A DNA stretch of 64,000 nt. Source: JALZDI01 sp035557095 (GTDB lineage Bacteria > Actinomycetota > Actinomycetes > Propionibacteriales > Nocardioidaceae). The stretch covers positions 17,911 to 81,910 of the forward strand of contig DATMEB010000071.1 of NCBI GenBank assembly GCA_035557095.1, read 5' to 3'. Positions 10,154 through 19,891 of the stretch are shown here, piece after piece. Under the pieces are notes generated by a model, which saw only the letters and a program-made list of their open reading frames with translations, was not told the DNA's origin and ran no database searches. The position numbers and the translations under genes are program-made. How positions within the stretch are numbered: the stretch's first letter is position 1; every line of letters starts with the position of its first letter.

Positions 10154-10951
10154 ATGCCCAAGCAGACCCGGGTGCCGCTGATGGCGGGCAACTGGAAGAT
10201 GAACGTCAGCCACCAGGAAGCGGTGGTGCTCGTCCAGAAGCTCGTCTGGACCCTGCAGGACAAGAAGCACGACTTCGCCAGAGTCGAGGTGGCAGTCATC
10301 CCGCCGTTCACCGACCTGCGCAGTGTGCAGACCCTCGTCGACGGCGACCGGCTGAAGATCGGCTACGGCGCGCAGGACGTGTCCCCGCATGACAACGGCG
10401 CACACACCGGCGACATCTCCGCGACGATGCTGGCCAAGCTCGGCTGCCGGTTCGTGCTCGTCGGACACAGCGAGCGACGGCAGGAACACGCAGAGTCCGA
10501 CGAGCTGGTCAACGCCAAGGCGCACAAGGCCGTCGACAATGCGATGACGCCGATCGTGTGCGTGGGCGAGGGTCTGGAGGTCCGGAAGTCCGGGCAGCAC
10601 GTCGAGCACACGCTCGCCCAGATCGACGGTTCGCTCGCCGGCTTCAAGGCCGAGCAGGTAGCCGAGCTGGTGGTGGCTTATGAGCCGGTTTGGGCCATCG
10701 GCACTGGCGAGGTGGCCACTCCGGACGACGCGCAGGAGGTATGTGCGGCGATCCGCGGGCGCATCAGGGAGGCATTCTCCGAAGAGGCCGCGCAGGGCGT
10801 GCGGATCCTTTACGGTGGTTCCGTGAAGGCGGCCAACGTGGCCGGCATCATGCAACAGCCCGATATCGACGGTGCATTGGTAGGAGGGGCGAGCCTGCAG
10901 GTCGACGAGTTCTCCGGAATCTGTCGCTACTACGACATGCCGGTTATCTGA
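10154..10951 (+). CDS. tpiA: Triosephosphate isomerase
   Basis: Interconverts dihydroxyacetone phosphate and glyceraldehyde 3-phosphate. The 265-residue TIM barrel has the N-terminal GNWKMN (catalytic Lys), VLVGHSERR (catalytic His), VVAYEPVWAIGTG (catalytic Glu and start of the flexible loop) and the phosphate-binding ILYGGSVKAAN. It is the third gene of the glycolytic operon and is followed by secG after 30 bp. Confidence 0.98.
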   Translation: MPKQTRVPLMAGNWKMNVSHQEAVVLVQKLVWTLQDKKHDFARVEVAVIPPFTDLRSVQTLVDGDRLKIGYGAQDVSPHDNGAHTGDISATMLAKLGCRFVLVGHSERRQEHAESDELVNAKAHKAVDNAMTPIVCVGEGLEVRKSGQHVEHTLAQIDGSLAGFKAEQVAELVVAYEPVWAIGTGEVATPDDAQEVCAAIRGRIREAFSEEAAQGVRILYGGSVKAANVAGIMQQPDIDGALVGGASLQVDEFSGICRYYDMPVI

Positions 10952-10967
10952 TCGGCGGTTCAACGGT

Positions 10968-10973
10968 TAGGCT
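10968..10973 (+). promoter_or_regulatory. -10 element TAGGCT before secG
   Basis: TAGGCT sits eight bases before the secG GTG at 10982 and no SD is visible, suggesting a leaderless internal promoter for secG-rbpA in addition to read-through from tpiA. Confidence 0.35.
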
Positions 10974-10981
10974 TCTCTACT

Positions 10982-11212
10982 GTGATTCTCGCGTTCCAGA
11001 TCCTGCTGATCATCACCAGCCTGCTACTGCTCTCTCTCGTGCTGCTGCACAAGGGCCGTGGCGGTGGGCTCTCCGACATGTTCGGTGGTGGCATGTCCAG
11101 CGGTCTGGGCGGCTCGTCGGTGGCGGAGCGCAACCTCGACCGGTTAACGGTCGGTGTCGGTGTCATCTGGACACTGAGCATCATCGCCATCGGCCTGCTG
11201 ATGAAGGCCTGA
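10982..11212 (+). CDS. secG: Preprotein translocase subunit SecG
   Basis: Small SecYEG channel component, 76 residues. Two membrane segments are visible (about 3-22 and 53-73), separated by the conserved HKGRGGGLSDMFGGG loop. The GTG start is placed by the upstream -10 and the immediate hydrophobic helix. Location directly after tpiA and before rbpA is usual in actinobacteria. Confidence 0.95.
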   Translation: MILAFQILLIITSLLLLSLVLLHKGRGGGLSDMFGGGMSSGLGGSSVAERNLDRLTVGVGVIWTLSIIAIGLLMKA

Positions 11213-11240
11213 CGGCACACGGACAACAAGGAGTACGACA

Positions 11241-11597
11241 GTGTCTGGTGGTAGTGCGATCAGGGGGAGCAGGGTAGGGGCCGGCCCGATGGGGGAGGCC
11301 GAGCGAGGCGACTCGGCACCGCGGCAACGTGTGGCGTACTTCTGCGCCAACGGTCACGAGACACGGCCGACCTTCGCGGTCGACGCGCAGCTCCCGGACT
11401 CCTGGGACTGCCCCAGGTGTGGTCTGCCGGCCAGCCGAGACGAGTCCAATCCGCCGCCTCCGCCGCGGATCGAGCCGTACAAGACGCACCTTGCCTACGT
11501 GAAGGAGCGCCGCTCCGACAGTGAGGCCGCCGAGATCCTGCAGGAGGCCCTGCAGGCACTGCGCGACAAGCGCAAGAACGGCGAGATCATCTTCTAG
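11241..11597 (+). CDS. rbpA: RNA polymerase-binding protein RbpA
   Basis: Actinobacteria-specific transcription factor that binds RNA polymerase and group 1/2 sigma factors and stabilises the open complex. The 118 residues include the flexible N-terminal tail and basic linker (SAIRGSRVGAGP), the core domain with FCANGHETRP and the WDCPRCGLPA cysteine pair, and the C-terminal sigma-interaction domain (KTHLAYVKERRS). GTG at 11241 is preceded by an AAGGAG SD. It ends 10 bp from the convergent pgl gene. Confidence 0.97.
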   Translation: MSGGSAIRGSRVGAGPMGEAERGDSAPRQRVAYFCANGHETRPTFAVDAQLPDSWDCPRCGLPASRDESNPPPPPRIEPYKTHLAYVKERRSDSEAAEILQEALQALRDKRKNGEIIF

Positions 11598-11607
11598 CTC
11601 ACGGCGT

Positions 11608-12387
11608 TCACGGTGACCCAGAGCGGGCGAGCTCGCTCGGCACCTCACTCGCGGCATCGCGGTCCAGCAGCCACCACGTGCGCTGACGGCCGCGTACGCC
11701 GGCCGCCGGCACCTGCATCAGCCCGGCTCCGGACAGCGCGAGTCGGGTCGCGCGCGCCTTGTCGGCGCCGGAGACCACGAACCACACCTCGCGCGCACTG
11801 AGCAGGGTGGGGACCGTCATCGATATCCGCGTCGGCGGAGGCTTGGGCGAGCCGCGTACGGCGGTGACGGCGCGGTCGTCGTACAGCTCCGGGTGCTCCG
11901 GGAACAACGACGCCACGTGCCCGTCCGGGCCCATCCCCAGCATCAGAATGTCGAACGCAGGAACCATCCCGTGGTCCTCGTGGCGGGTCGCGCGGCGTAG
12001 CTCCTCGGCGTACGCCGCGGCCGCCTCGTCGGGGTCGCCGTGCCCGGTCGCGTCCGGTCCCGGCATCGGGTGCACGCGGGCCGGGTCGACCGCGACCTTG
12101 TCCAGGAGCGCGTCGCGGGCCTGCGTCTCGTTGCGCTCGGGGTCACCGCTGGGCAGGAAGCGCTCGTCTCCCCACCAGAGGTCGACCAGCGACCAGTCGA
12201 CGGCCGCGTGCGCGGGCGCCTGCGCGACCGCCGCGTAGGTCTGCGCGGCGATGCCGCCACCGGTGAGCACCAGCGAGGCCGGGCGCCCAGCGCTCTGCGC
12301 GTCGACGAGCCGGGTGATCAGCCGCGCGGCGACGGCCTGGGCGAGGAGCTCGGAGCTGCGGTGCACCACCACGACGGGATCCGACAT
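11608..12387 (-). CDS. pgl: 6-phosphogluconolactonase
   Basis: Hydrolyses 6-phosphogluconolactone in the oxidative pentose-phosphate pathway. The 259 residues follow the DevB/SOL family with LTGGG near residue 43, WWGDERFLP, the GMGPDGHVASLFP motif and a C-terminal WLLD strand. ATG at 12387 begins 2 bp after the opcA stop. A longer upstream reading frame overlaps opcA and lacks family homology. Last gene of the tkt-tal-pgi-zwf-opcA-pgl operon; it converges on rbpA. Confidence 0.94.
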   Translation of the reverse strand: MSDPVVVVHRSSELLAQAVAARLITRLVDAQSAGRPASLVLTGGGIAAQTYAAVAQAPAHAAVDWSLVDLWWGDERFLPSGDPERNETQARDALLDKVAVDPARVHPMPGPDATGHGDPDEAAAAYAEELRRATRHEDHGMVPAFDILMLGMGPDGHVASLFPEHPELYDDRAVTAVRGSPKPPPTRISMTVPTLLSAREVWFVVSGADKARATRLALSGAGLMQVPAAGVRGRQRTWWLLDRDAASEVPSELARSGSP

Positions 12388-12389
12388 CG

Positions 12390-13313
12390 TCAGCCTTTCG
12401 CGCGTTGTGACTCGATCTTGACCAGGGAGTCGACGGTCTGCTCGTAGATCTCGTCGGGGTCGAGCCGACGCAGCTCCTCGGCGAGCAGCTCGGCGATGTC
12501 GCGGCGTTTCAGCGCGACCGGGCGGTCGGGCTGGCCGGGTAGCGTCAGCGCGGCCAGCCGGCCGTCCGGGCGCTCGATGCGGATCTCGCCGTCGGCGGTC
12601 TGCATCACCACCTCGGTGATCCCGGGACCACGCGAGCTTCGCCGCTCGACCGCGATCTTCAGCCGTGCGGTCAGCCATGCCGACAACAGCTCGGCGCTGG
12701 GGCTGACCCGCTCGGCGCGGACGCTGGCCGCGGTCACCTTCGCGGGATGCTGGTCCAACGCGGCGGCGAGCATGGCGCGCCACAGCGTGATGCGGGTCCA
12801 GGCGAGGTCGGTGTTGCCGGGGGAGTAGTGGTGGCACTGCGTGGACATCGCCGCCTGCTTGTGCCGGTGCGCCCCGGCTGCGTCGGTGATCCGCCGCTGT
12901 GCCAGCGCACCCAGCGGGTCGGCGGCCGGGTCGTCGGGTGCCCGCGTGGGCCACCACACCACGACCGGGGAGTCGGCCAGCAGCAGCGGCATCACGACCG
13001 ACTCGCTGTGGTCGCTGACCTCGCCACGCAGCCAGATCAGGACGGACTCGCCGGTGGTGCCGGCACCGATTCTGACCTGTGCGTCCACCTGCGAGCTCGC
13101 CTGTCGCGACCCCTTGATCACGCCGAGGATGCGGGCCGGGTGCTCCTTGGACGCCTCCTCGGCGGCGGTCAGTGCCTCGTCGGCATCCCGCTCGTCGGCG
13201 ACCACGATGAGCGTGAGCACCATGCCCATCGCCGGGCTGCCCGCTCGGCGGCGTGCCTGCAGCAGCTCGGCGGCGATGGCGTTCGCGTTGGTGTCGACGA
13301 GGTCGATGCGCAT
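12390..13313 (-). CDS. opcA: Glucose-6-phosphate dehydrogenase assembly protein OpcA
   Basis: A 307-residue OpcA, the factor needed for glucose-6-phosphate dehydrogenase activity and assembly in cyanobacteria and actinobacteria. It carries the N-terminal VLTLIVVADERDADEA segment, the central DSPVVVWWP strand and the conserved DLAWTRITLWR helix. It lies 10 bp downstream of zwf, matching its role as the partner of Zwf. The ATG start is unambiguous. Confidence 0.95.
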   Translation of the reverse strand: MRIDLVDTNANAIAAELLQARRRAGSPAMGMVLTLIVVADERDADEALTAAEEASKEHPARILGVIKGSRQASSQVDAQVRIGAGTTGESVLIWLRGEVSDHSESVVMPLLLADSPVVVWWPTRAPDDPAADPLGALAQRRITDAAGAHRHKQAAMSTQCHHYSPGNTDLAWTRITLWRAMLAAALDQHPAKVTAASVRAERVSPSAELLSAWLTARLKIAVERRSSRGPGITEVVMQTADGEIRIERPDGRLAALTLPGQPDRPVALKRRDIAELLAEELRRLDPDEIYEQTVDSLVKIESQRAKG

Positions 13314-13323
13314 CTGCTTCCCC

Positions 13324-14901
13324 TCAGGGCCGGCGCCACACGCGCCCGTCGCGCGCCAGCATCTTCGTGGCCGAATCCGGGCCCCAGGTTCCCGACGGGT
13401 ACGGCTCCGGCTCGCCCTTGCGGGCCCAGTGGTTCATGATCGGGTCGAGGATCTGCCAGGAGAGCTCGACCTCCTCGTGCTGCGGGAACAACGGGGGCTC
13501 GCCGAGCAGGACGTCGAGGATGAGCCGCTCGTAGGCCTCCGGGCTGGACTCGACGAACGAGCCGCCGTAGGCGAAGTCCATGTTGACGTCGCGGATCTCC
13601 ATCGCCGTGCCCGGCACCTTCGACCCGAACCGCACGGTCACCCCCTCGTCGGGCTGCACCCGGATCACCAGGGCGTTCTGACCGAGCTCCTCGGTCTCGG
13701 TGTCGGTGAACGGCAGGTGCGGCGCCCGCTTGAACACCACCGCGACCTCGGTGACGCGACGGCCGAGCCGCTTGCCGGTACGCAGGTAGAACGGCACGCC
13801 CGCCCAGCGGCGGGTGTCGATGCCCAGGGTGATCGCGGCGAAGGTCTCGGTGCGCGAGTCGGCGGGGATGTCGGGCTCCTCGGTGTAGCCCACGACCTTC
13901 TGGCCGCCCTGCCAGCCGGCGGCGTACTGGCCGCGCGCGGTGGCGAGGTCGAGACGGCGCGGGAGGTGTACGGCGGCGAGCACCTTCTGCTTCTCGATGC
14001 GCAGGCTGCGCGCGTCGAACGAGGTCGGCTCCTCCATCGCGATCAGCGCCATCAGCTGCAGCAGGTGGTTCTGGATCACGTCGCGGGCCGCGCCGATGCC
14101 GTCGTAGTAGCTGGCGCGGCCACCGATGCCGATGTCCTCGGCCATCGTGATCTGGACGTGGTCGACGTAGTTGGAGTTCCAGATCGGCTCGTACATCGCG
14201 TTGGCGAACCGCAGCGCCAACATGTTCTGCACGGTCTCCTTGCCGAGGTAGTGGTCGATGCGGAACACCGACTCCTGCGGGAACACCTCGGAGACCACGG
14301 CGTTCAGCTCGCGGGCGCTCTGCAGGTCGTGGCCGAACGGCTTCTCCACGACCACTCGTCGCCATGCGTCGTGGGGGCTCTCGGCGAGTCCGTGCCGCTT
14401 GAGCTGCCCGACGACGTCGGGGAAGAAGCGCGGGGGGATCGAGAGGTAGAACGCGTGGTTGCCGCCGGTCCCGCGTACCTCGTCGAGGTCGGCGATGGTC
14501 TTCCCGAGGTTGTCGAAGGCCATGTCGTCGTCGAAGTCGCCGGGCACGAAACGGAAGCCGGCGGCGAGCTGGCGCCACACCTCCTCGCGGAAGGGGGTGC
14601 GGGCGTGCTCCTTGACCGAGTCGTGCACGACCTGCGCGAAGTCCTGGTCCTCCCACTCGCGCCGTGCGAACCCGACCAGCGCGAACCCGGTCGGCAGCAG
14701 GCCGCGGTTGGCCAGGTCGTAGACCGCCGGCATCAGCTTCTTGCGCGAGAGGTCGCCGGTGACACCGAAGATCACCAGGCCGCAGGGCCCGGCGATCCTC
14801 GGCAGCCTCCGGTCCTGCGGGTCACGCAGCGGGTTGGGCTCCTTGTGGGCCCGCCGGCTGGGCCGCCCGAACGGCGTGGGGCTGCCCGGGCTCCGGTTCA
14901 T
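13324..14901 (-). CDS. zwf: Glucose-6-phosphate 1-dehydrogenase
   Basis: Oxidises glucose 6-phosphate to 6-phosphogluconolactone with NADP+ (possibly NAD+). The 525 residues contain the nucleotide-binding VIFGVTGDLSRKKL, the active-site signature RIDHYLGKETVQN and the C-terminal substrate domain. The N-terminus before the Rossmann fold (about 40 residues, Arg/Pro rich) is typical of actinobacterial Zwf2. The ATG overlaps the pgi stop as ATGA, so translation is coupled. A much longer upstream frame lies within pgi and is rejected. Confidence 0.97.
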   Translation of the reverse strand: MNRSPGSPTPFGRPSRRAHKEPNPLRDPQDRRLPRIAGPCGLVIFGVTGDLSRKKLMPAVYDLANRGLLPTGFALVGFARREWEDQDFAQVVHDSVKEHARTPFREEVWRQLAAGFRFVPGDFDDDMAFDNLGKTIADLDEVRGTGGNHAFYLSIPPRFFPDVVGQLKRHGLAESPHDAWRRVVVEKPFGHDLQSARELNAVVSEVFPQESVFRIDHYLGKETVQNMLALRFANAMYEPIWNSNYVDHVQITMAEDIGIGGRASYYDGIGAARDVIQNHLLQLMALIAMEEPTSFDARSLRIEKQKVLAAVHLPRRLDLATARGQYAAGWQGGQKVVGYTEEPDIPADSRTETFAAITLGIDTRRWAGVPFYLRTGKRLGRRVTEVAVVFKRAPHLPFTDTETEELGQNALVIRVQPDEGVTVRFGSKVPGTAMEIRDVNMDFAYGGSFVESSPEAYERLILDVLLGEPPLFPQHEEVELSWQILDPIMNHWARKGEPEPYPSGTWGPDSATKMLARDGRVWRRP

Positions 14902-16526
14902 CGCAGCGCCCCCTGCAGCTGCTGCAACCCCGCCTTCAGCTCGGTCAGGTGCAGCCGCAGGATCGGCCGGCCGTGCTCGGCGAGCACGTGGGCGTCGCCG
15001 TCGGCCTGCGCGGCGATCAGGGTGCCGAAGGTGAAGGGCCGGTCCGGAATGTCGACGTCCTGTTGGCCGGTCTGGTCGGCGGTGACCTGGATGAACACGC
15101 CCTTGGGCGGTCCACCCTTGTGGTACTGGCCGGTCGAATGCAGGAACCGTGGTCCCCACCCGAAGGTGACCGGGCGGCGGGACCGATGCGCGAGCGTGTC
15201 CCGGACGGCGTACAGGTCGCCGGCCTCCTCGGGGTCGAGGTAGGCCATGACCGCGACATAGCCGTCGTCGCCGAGCCGGGAGAGTACGGCGTCGACAGCG
15301 CCGGTGAGCGAGTCGACGCCGTCCAGCAGGTCGTCGCCGCTGCGCACCTCCACGGACCCGTCGACGAACCTCGGCGCCTCTGGCTCGGGCTGCGCGTCGA
15401 GCAGTCCACGGGCCGCGGCCTTGGCGCTCTCGACGTCCGGCTGGTCGAACGGGTTGATGCCGAGCAGCCGGCCCGCCACCGCGACCGCGGTCTCCCACAC
15501 CAGGAACTGCGCGCCCAGCGGACCGCTGACGCGAGCGGTCGGGATGCCGTTGACGGCCACCTCCGGTCCTTCGCCGGTCCCGCCGGCCTGGTCGACCGGG
15601 ACGAGAAGACCCAGCAGCACGTCGGCGGCCGCCTGGTCGACCTCCGGCGCGGACTCACCGGGCAGGGCGACCGGGAGAACGCCGAGGCCACGCTTGCCGG
15701 TGCTCTCGGCGATGAGCTGCTCGGCCCAGTCGGGGAAGCCGACGATGCCCGAGTCGGTGTCGGCCAGCAGCGCCTTGTCGCGGCCGTCGGTGCCACCCAG
15801 CCATGCACCGAGCCGCAGGGCGGGGTTGTCCACCTCGTCGGCCGCCAGCCGCTCCGCGACCTCGTCGGCCTCGTCGAGCAGGTCGGCGACGTCCACGCCG
15901 GCGAGGCCGCACGGAACCAGGCCGAACGCGGTCAGCGCGCTGTACCGCCCGCCGACGTGCGGGTCGGCATGGAACACCTTGCGGTAGCCCGCGCCACGGG
16001 CCATATCGGACAGCGGCGAGCCCGGGTCGGTCACCACGACCAGCCGGGACGCCGGGTCGATCCCGGCCTCGGCGAAGGCCTGCACGAACGCGCGCCGCTG
16101 GCTGTCGGTCTCGAGAGTGCCGCCGGACTTCGACGACACCACCACAACGGTGCGTTCGAGGTCGCCCGCCAGGGCGCGGCCGAGCACGGTCGGCGCGGTC
16201 GAGTCGAGTACGACGAGGTCGCAGCCGAACGTGCGCGAGATGACCTCCGGTGCCAGCGAGGAGCCGCCCATCCCGCACAGCACCACGCGGTCGATGCCCT
16301 CGCCCCAGAGCTCGGCGCGCAGGGCGTCGATCTCGGCGAGCAGCGGTCGTGAGGTCTCGTGCAGCCCGACCCAGCTGAGCCGGATCTCGGCCTCCGAGCG
16401 GGCATCCTCACCCCAGAGCGTGCTGTCCTGTGCGGCGATCCGCGAGGCGACCCGGTCCGCCACCAGCTGTTCGAGCGTGGCGGTGTAGTCACCGCCGCCG
16501 ACGCTGACCTCCAGCGGCTCCTTCAC
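14898..16526 (-). CDS. pgi: Glucose-6-phosphate isomerase
   Basis: Interconverts glucose 6-phosphate and fructose 6-phosphate. The 542 residues belong to the group found next to, or fused with, transaldolase: the sugar-isomerase motifs are CGMGGSSLAPEV (about 84-95) and SSKSGGTLET, with VVVTDPGSPL between the two SIS subdomains. GTG start overlapping the tal stop (GTGA). It is encoded separately from Tal here, although fused Tal-Pgi proteins exist in related bacteria. Confidence 0.93.
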   Translation of the reverse strand: MKEPLEVSVGGGDYTATLEQLVADRVASRIAAQDSTLWGEDARSEAEIRLSWVGLHETSRPLLAEIDALRAELWGEGIDRVVLCGMGGSSLAPEVISRTFGCDLVVLDSTAPTVLGRALAGDLERTVVVVSSKSGGTLETDSQRRAFVQAFAEAGIDPASRLVVVTDPGSPLSDMARGAGYRKVFHADPHVGGRYSALTAFGLVPCGLAGVDVADLLDEADEVAERLAADEVDNPALRLGAWLGGTDGRDKALLADTDSGIVGFPDWAEQLIAESTGKRGLGVLPVALPGESAPEVDQAAADVLLGLLVPVDQAGGTGEGPEVAVNGIPTARVSGPLGAQFLVWETAVAVAGRLLGINPFDQPDVESAKAAARGLLDAQPEPEAPRFVDGSVEVRSGDDLLDGVDSLTGAVDAVLSRLGDDGYVAVMAYLDPEEAGDLYAVRDTLAHRSRRPVTFGWGPRFLHSTGQYHKGGPPKGVFIQVTADQTGQQDVDIPDRPFTFGTLIAAQADGDAHVLAEHGRPILRLHLTELKAGLQQLQGALR

Positions 16527-17632
16527 TTCTGGCTCCCGCCGAGCGCGGAAGACACGGTGTCGAGCAGGTTCTGCCAGGAGGCGGCGAACTTTTCGACGCC
16601 CTCACTCTCCAGCACCAGGACGACATCGTCGTACGAAACCCCGACCGCGGCCAGGTCGTCGAGCACCTTCTCGGCGTCCTGGTAGTTGCCGGTCACGGTG
16701 TCGCCCACCACCTCGGCGTGATCGGCGGTCGCCTCGATCGTGGGCTCCGGCATCGTGTTGACCACGCCGGGCGCGACCAGGTCGGTGACGTACATCGTGT
16801 CCGGCAGGTTCGGGTCCTTGACCGACGTCGACGCCCACAACGGCCGCTGCGACCGTGCGCCCAGGTCGGCCAGGGCCTTCCAGCGGTCGGTGGCGAGCCG
16901 CTGCTCGTAGAGCCGGTATGCCAGCCTCGCGTTGGCGAGCCCGGCCTTGCTGCGCAGCGCTGCCGCCTCGGGCGTGCCGATCTTCTCGAGCCGGTTGTCG
17001 ACCTCGGTGTCGACCCGGCTGACGAAGAACGACGCGACCGAGTAGATCGACGACAGGTCGTGTCCGTTGTCCCTGGCCTGTTCGAGCCCGGTCATGAACG
17101 CGTCGATCACCTCCTGGTAGCGCTGGAGCGCGAAGATCAGCGTCACGTTGACGCTGATTCCCTGCGCGAGCGTGGCGGCGATCGCGGGAACCCCTTCCGG
17201 CGTGGCCGGGATCTTCACCATCAGGTTCGGCCGGTCGACGAGCCACCACAGCGCCCGCGCCTCGGCGATCGTGGTCTCGGTGTCCTTCGCGAGCCGCGGG
17301 TCGACCTCGAGCGACACCCGGCCGTCGACCCCGTCGGTTGCGTCGTAGACGGATCGCAGCTGGTCACATGCCCAGCGGACGTCGAAGGTGGTGATCATTC
17401 GTACGGCCTCGTCGACCGAAACGTGGCGCAGGGCCAGGTTGTGCACCTGCTCGGCGTAGTCGTCGGCGTCGGAGACGGCCTTGGCGAAGATCGTCGGGTT
17501 GGACGTCACGCCGACCACGTGCTTCTCCTCGACGAGTCGCCGCAGTCCACCCGAGGCGAGGCGTTCGCGCGACAGGTCGTCGAGCCAGATCGACACTCCT
17601 GCGTCGGACAGGGTCTTGAGACGGTCGTTCAT
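16523..17632 (-). CDS. tal: Transaldolase
   Basis: Transfers dihydroxyacetone units in the non-oxidative pentose-phosphate pathway. The 369-residue barrel has the N-terminal GVTSNPTIFAKA, the Schiff-base lysine at 140 in NLMVKIPATPEG, and ISVNVTLIFALQRY. It follows tkt by 35 bp and overlaps pgi by 4 bp, so it belongs to the same transcription unit. Confidence 0.97.
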   Translation of the reverse strand: MNDRLKTLSDAGVSIWLDDLSRERLASGGLRRLVEEKHVVGVTSNPTIFAKAVSDADDYAEQVHNLALRHVSVDEAVRMITTFDVRWACDQLRSVYDATDGVDGRVSLEVDPRLAKDTETTIAEARALWWLVDRPNLMVKIPATPEGVPAIAATLAQGISVNVTLIFALQRYQEVIDAFMTGLEQARDNGHDLSSIYSVASFFVSRVDTEVDNRLEKIGTPEAAALRSKAGLANARLAYRLYEQRLATDRWKALADLGARSQRPLWASTSVKDPNLPDTMYVTDLVAPGVVNTMPEPTIEATADHAEVVGDTVTGNYQDAEKVLDDLAAVGVSYDDVVLVLESEGVEKFAASWQNLLDTVSSALGGSQK

Positions 17633-17667
17633 GGCCTAACCAGCCCTTCGTACTCGTGGGGCGTTCT

Positions 17668-19869
17668 TCAGTTGTCGGTGTTCTCGGGGTTGGCGGGGTC
17701 GTCCCCTGGTCCGGTTCCGCCCGCGGCCGCGGCGTGGACCGGTGCGCCGGACCCGCCGAGCGCCTGGGCCGCGGCGATGCTGGCGTGCGCGGCCTCGACG
17801 ACCGCCTCGGCGGTGATCCCGAACTGGTCGTACAGGGTCGCGAAGTCGGCGGAGGCCCCGAAGTGCTCCAGGCTGACGCAGCGACCCGCGTCGCCGACGA
17901 CCTCGCGCCATCCCTGCGACACCGCGGCCTCGACCGACACCCGGGGCTTGACCGCCGGCGGTATCACCGAGTCGCGGTAGTCGGCGTCCTGCTCGTCGAA
18001 CCACTCCTTGCACGGCATCGAGACGACCCGGGCGCGGATGCCCTGGTCGGCGAGTGCGCGCTGCGCCTCGACCGCGAGCTGCACCTCCGAACCGGTGCCG
18101 ACCAGGACCACCTCCGGGTCGCCGCCGTCGGCCTCTCGCAGCACGTACGCGCCTCGCGACACCTGCTCGGTGGTGGCGAACCCGTCCGCACCGCGCGGGA
18201 ACGTCGGGACGTTCTGCCGGGTCAGGCAGAGCCCGGCGGGGCGGTCGTTGTGCTCGAGCACCGTCCGCCACGCGGCGACGGTCTCGTTGGCGTCCGCAGG
18301 GCGCACCACGTCGAGACCGGGGATCGCGCGCAGCGCGGCCAGGTGCTCGACCGGCTGGTGGGTGGGACCGTCCTCGCCGAGCCCGATCGAGTCGTGCGTC
18401 CAGACGTACGTCACCGGCAGCCGCATCAGCGCGGCCAGCCGCACCGCCGGGCGCATGTAGTCGCTGAAGATGAGGAACGTGCCGCCGTACGGGCGGGTGC
18501 CGCCGTGCAGCGTGATGCCGTTGAGCACCGCGCCCATCCCGTGCTCGCGTACGCCGAAGTGCAGAACTCGGCCGTACTTGTCACCCTGGAACTCCTTGGT
18601 CGAGTGCTCGGCCGGCACGAACGACGGCTCGCCCTTGGGCGTGGTGTTGTTGGACCCGGCCAGGTCGGCCGAGCCGCCCCACAGCTCCGGCAGCGCGGGC
18701 GCGATCGCCGACAACACGGCGCCGCCGGCCTTGCGGGTCGCGATGCCCTTCGCGTCGGCTTCGAACGTGGGCAGCGCGTCGTGCCAGCCCGGCGGCAGCC
18801 GGCGCTCGCGCAGCCGGTCGAACAGGTCGCGTCGTCGTCCCGCGTCGGCCGACCAGCGCTCGAACGCCTTGGTCCACTCCTCCTGCTCCGCCTTGCCGCG
18901 CTCGATCGCGCGACGGGTGAGGTCGAGCACGCCGCCAGAGACCTCGAACGTCCGGTCGGGGTCGAAACCGAGGATCTGCTTGGTGGCGGCGACCTCGTCG
19001 GCGCCGAGCGCGGCCCCGTGCGCCTTGCCGGTGTTCTGCGCGTGCGGTGCGGGCCAGCCGATGATCGTACGCAGCGAGATGAAGCTGGGCCGGCCGGTCT
19101 CCGCGCGGGCGGCCTGCAGAGCGTCCCACAGCGCCTGGACGTCCTCGCGGTAGCCGGTGCCACCGTGGGTCCAGTCGACGTGCTGGACGTGCCAGCCGTA
19201 GGCCGCGAAGCGCGCCGCGACGTCCTCGGAGAACGCGATGTTGGTGTCGTCCTCGATCGAGATCTTGTTGTCGTCGTAGATCAGCGTGAGGTTGCCCAGC
19301 TGCTGGTGGCCCGCGAGCGAGGAGGCCTCCGACGCGACGCCCTCCTCCATGTCGCCGTCGCTGGCGATCGCGTAGACGTGGTGGTCGAACGGGCTCTCCC
19401 CCTGCGCCGCGTCGGGGTCGAGCAGCCCGCGCTCGCGGCGGGCCGCCATCGCCATGCCGACGGCGTTGCCCACGCCCTGGCCCAGGGGGCCGGTGGTGGT
19501 CTCGACGCCCGCGGTGTGGCCGTGCTCGGGGTGGCCCGGGGTCCGGCTGCCCCAGGTGCGCAGCGCCGCGAGGTCGTCGACCTCCAGCCCGTAGCCGGCG
19601 AGGAACAGCTGGATGTACAGGGTCAGGCTGGAGTGGCCCGCAGAGAGCACGAACCGGTCGCGTCCCGTCCAGTTCGGGTCGGCGGGGTTGTGCCGCATCA
19701 GCTTCTGGAAGAGCAGGTACGCCGCGGGCGCCAGTGCCATGGCCGTACCCGGGTGCCCGCTGCCGCACTTCTCGACGGCGTCCATGGCCAGGACGCGCAC
19801 GGTGTCGACGGCCCGCTGGTCCTCGTCCGTCCACTCGAGCCGGTCGGGACCGGTGCTGACATCGCTCAC
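17668..19869 (-). CDS. tkt: Transketolase
   Basis: Thiamine-diphosphate enzyme of the pentose-phosphate pathway, 733 residues. The N-terminal TPP domain has SGHPGTAMALAP, GPLGQG and the TPP/Mg motif SDGDMEEGVA...DDNKIS; the central pyrimidine domain has FGVREHGMGAVLNG with the catalytic Glu; the C-terminal domain is complete. GTG start, first gene of the - strand operon. The C-terminus ends in a Gly/Ala/Pro-rich tail. A palindrome-rich leader lies directly upstream. Confidence 0.98.
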   Translation of the reverse strand: MSDVSTGPDRLEWTDEDQRAVDTVRVLAMDAVEKCGSGHPGTAMALAPAAYLLFQKLMRHNPADPNWTGRDRFVLSAGHSSLTLYIQLFLAGYGLEVDDLAALRTWGSRTPGHPEHGHTAGVETTTGPLGQGVGNAVGMAMAARRERGLLDPDAAQGESPFDHHVYAIASDGDMEEGVASEASSLAGHQQLGNLTLIYDDNKISIEDDTNIAFSEDVAARFAAYGWHVQHVDWTHGGTGYREDVQALWDALQAARAETGRPSFISLRTIIGWPAPHAQNTGKAHGAALGADEVAATKQILGFDPDRTFEVSGGVLDLTRRAIERGKAEQEEWTKAFERWSADAGRRRDLFDRLRERRLPPGWHDALPTFEADAKGIATRKAGGAVLSAIAPALPELWGGSADLAGSNNTTPKGEPSFVPAEHSTKEFQGDKYGRVLHFGVREHGMGAVLNGITLHGGTRPYGGTFLIFSDYMRPAVRLAALMRLPVTYVWTHDSIGLGEDGPTHQPVEHLAALRAIPGLDVVRPADANETVAAWRTVLEHNDRPAGLCLTRQNVPTFPRGADGFATTEQVSRGAYVLREADGGDPEVVLVGTGSEVQLAVEAQRALADQGIRARVVSMPCKEWFDEQDADYRDSVIPPAVKPRVSVEAAVSQGWREVVGDAGRCVSLEHFGASADFATLYDQFGITAEAVVEAAHASIAAAQALGGSGAPVHAAAAGGTGPGDDPANPENTDN

Positions 19870-19891
19870 GTGCGTGTGCTCCCCTCTCGAT

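Noticed and set aside
11598..11640. GCGAGCTCGC palindrome as a bidirectional terminator between rbpA and pgl
   Set aside because: It lies inside the pgl coding end, is only 10 bp, and has no loop or T tract.
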